This document shows, one piece after another, positions 4,880 to 5,363 of a stretch of 5,363 bases of DNA (the stretch's first letter is position 1; the number at the start of each line of letters is the position of its first letter). The stretch lies in assembly GCA_007121055.1 (NCBI GenBank), contig SKMM01000172.1, positions 1 through 5,363 of the forward strand. Direction: 5' to 3'. The position numbers and the translations under genes were made by a program. Source of the DNA: Paracoccaceae bacterium (GTDB lineage: Bacteria > Pseudomonadota > Alphaproteobacteria > Rhodobacterales > Rhodobacteraceae). Under the pieces are notes generated by a model. That model had not been told where the DNA came from. It worked only from the letters and a program-made list of their open reading frames with translations, and did no database searches.

Positions 4880-5363
4880 TCAGGCCACCAGCGCGGGCTC
4901 GCGGCGGGCCAGGCAGCCGGGACGGGGGCAGATCCGGCAACTCGTACCCACGGGTTGCGCCGGTTCATGTCCCTCGCTGGCCGGGAGGATCAGCATGGTG
5001 GCCTCCAACACGGCCGGCACGCCGAAGCCAGCCGGCGCCACCGGGTTGCACACGGCGAAGGTGCGGAAGCGCTGCGGCAGGCGGCCTGCGGTCTCCACCG
5101 TGACCCGCAGGGGCTGTAGCGGCTGCGCCAGCGCCTGGAACAGCGGCCAGAGCGGGCAGGCGGCCCCGAAGCGTGGCAGCCCGAACCCCGCCAACGGCCG
5201 CCGGAAGGTCAGCGTGCCCGACCCGTCGCAGACCACGAGCCCCATGGGCGGCAGTCCGCCCAACCCCTCGGGCAGCGCCGCCAGCCTGCGGAACAGCCGC
5301 GGCAGGTCCCCCGCCACCCCCAGCGCGGCGGCCAGCGCTGCAGGGTCGGGGCCATGGGCGGCC
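4880..5363 (-). CDS. ScfR-family (DUF2083) acyl-CoA responsive regulator, C-terminal part
   Basis: The frame stays open to the window end, so only the last 160 codons are present. The stop is at 4880-4882, and the N-terminal helix-turn-helix and IrrE-like middle expected of this roughly 450-residue family lie outside. Recognisable elements are GLPRFGAACPLWPLFQAL, the following LRVTVETAGRLPQRFRTFAV, and a terminal GTSCRICPRPGCLARREP, typical of XRE-type short-chain fatty acyl-CoA regulators. Known relatives are PccR of Rhodobacter sphaeroides (propionyl-CoA assimilation) and PrpR/RamB in actinobacteria. The cysteine pattern C-x2-C-x4-C (4913-4939), together with the cysteine in GAACPLW, could hold an iron-sulfur cluster or metal; I recall such a cluster for mycobacterial PrpR but cannot verify it here. 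The target genes are not visible; in this family they often lie next to the regulator, on the far side here. A GTG at 5315-5317 is internal, not the start. Confidence 0.87.
   Translation of the reverse strand, partial: AAHGPDPAALAAALGVAGDLPRLFRRLAALPEGLGGLPPMGLVVCDGSGTLTFRRPLAGFGLPRFGAACPLWPLFQALAQPLQPLRVTVETAGRLPQRFRTFAVCNPVAPAGFGVPAVLEATMLILPASEGHEPAQPVGTSCRICPRPGCLARREPALVA
4913..4939 (-). other. C-x2-C-x4-C motif at the end of the regulator
   Basis: The three cysteines of SCRICPRPGC lie 7 to 15 residues before the stop, followed by ARREP. The cluster resembles a metal or iron-sulfur ligand set and is a hallmark of the C-terminus of this regulator family. With the upstream cysteine in GAACPLW it could supply four ligands. 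Confidence 0.6.

Overview
The window comes from a very GC-rich genome with strong G/C bias at third codon positions. The gene set suggests an alphaproteobacterium, most likely Rhodobacteraceae (Rhodobacter, Paracoccus, Roseovarius and relatives). The main pointers are the alphaproteobacterial-looking C-terminus of an ScfR-type acyl-CoA regulator and the style of the YmdB-like phosphoesterase. This placement is inferred from protein family resemblance, not from a search.

Layout: positions 1-146 are G-rich DNA with no supportable gene, containing a G-quadruplex-type motif and a hairpin next to the first start codon. Three plus-strand genes follow: a YmdB/TIGR00282-type metallophosphoesterase (147-965), an EamA/DMT-family permease (962-1882) that overlaps it by an ATGA junction, and an SLC13-type permease (1967-3745) that carries two cytosolic TrkA_C/RCK_C domains. 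After a 114-bp gap with an inverted repeat and a weak promoter candidate comes a secreted DUF2059-like protein (3860-4690), also on plus. A 189-bp convergent gap separates it from the C-terminal 160 codons of a minus-strand ScfR/DUF2083 regulator, cut by the window end.

How they fit together: the first two genes are very likely co-transcribed and translationally coupled. The SLC13 gene may belong to the same transcript (84-bp gap, no convincing terminator). The DUF2059 gene has its own Shine-Dalgarno and possibly its own promoter. No shared pathway links phosphoesterase, exporter, anion permease and periplasmic protein, so this looks like chromosomal housekeeping and transport territory. I see no mobile element, CRISPR array, tRNA or rRNA, and no convincing evidence of a new multi-gene system. 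The points most worth checking are the Asn-to-Asp change in the phosphoesterase metal site, the tandem RCK_C insertion with locally different codon use, a 20-bp coding palindrome, a G8 tract, and a seven-codon leader reading frame abutting the SLC13 start.
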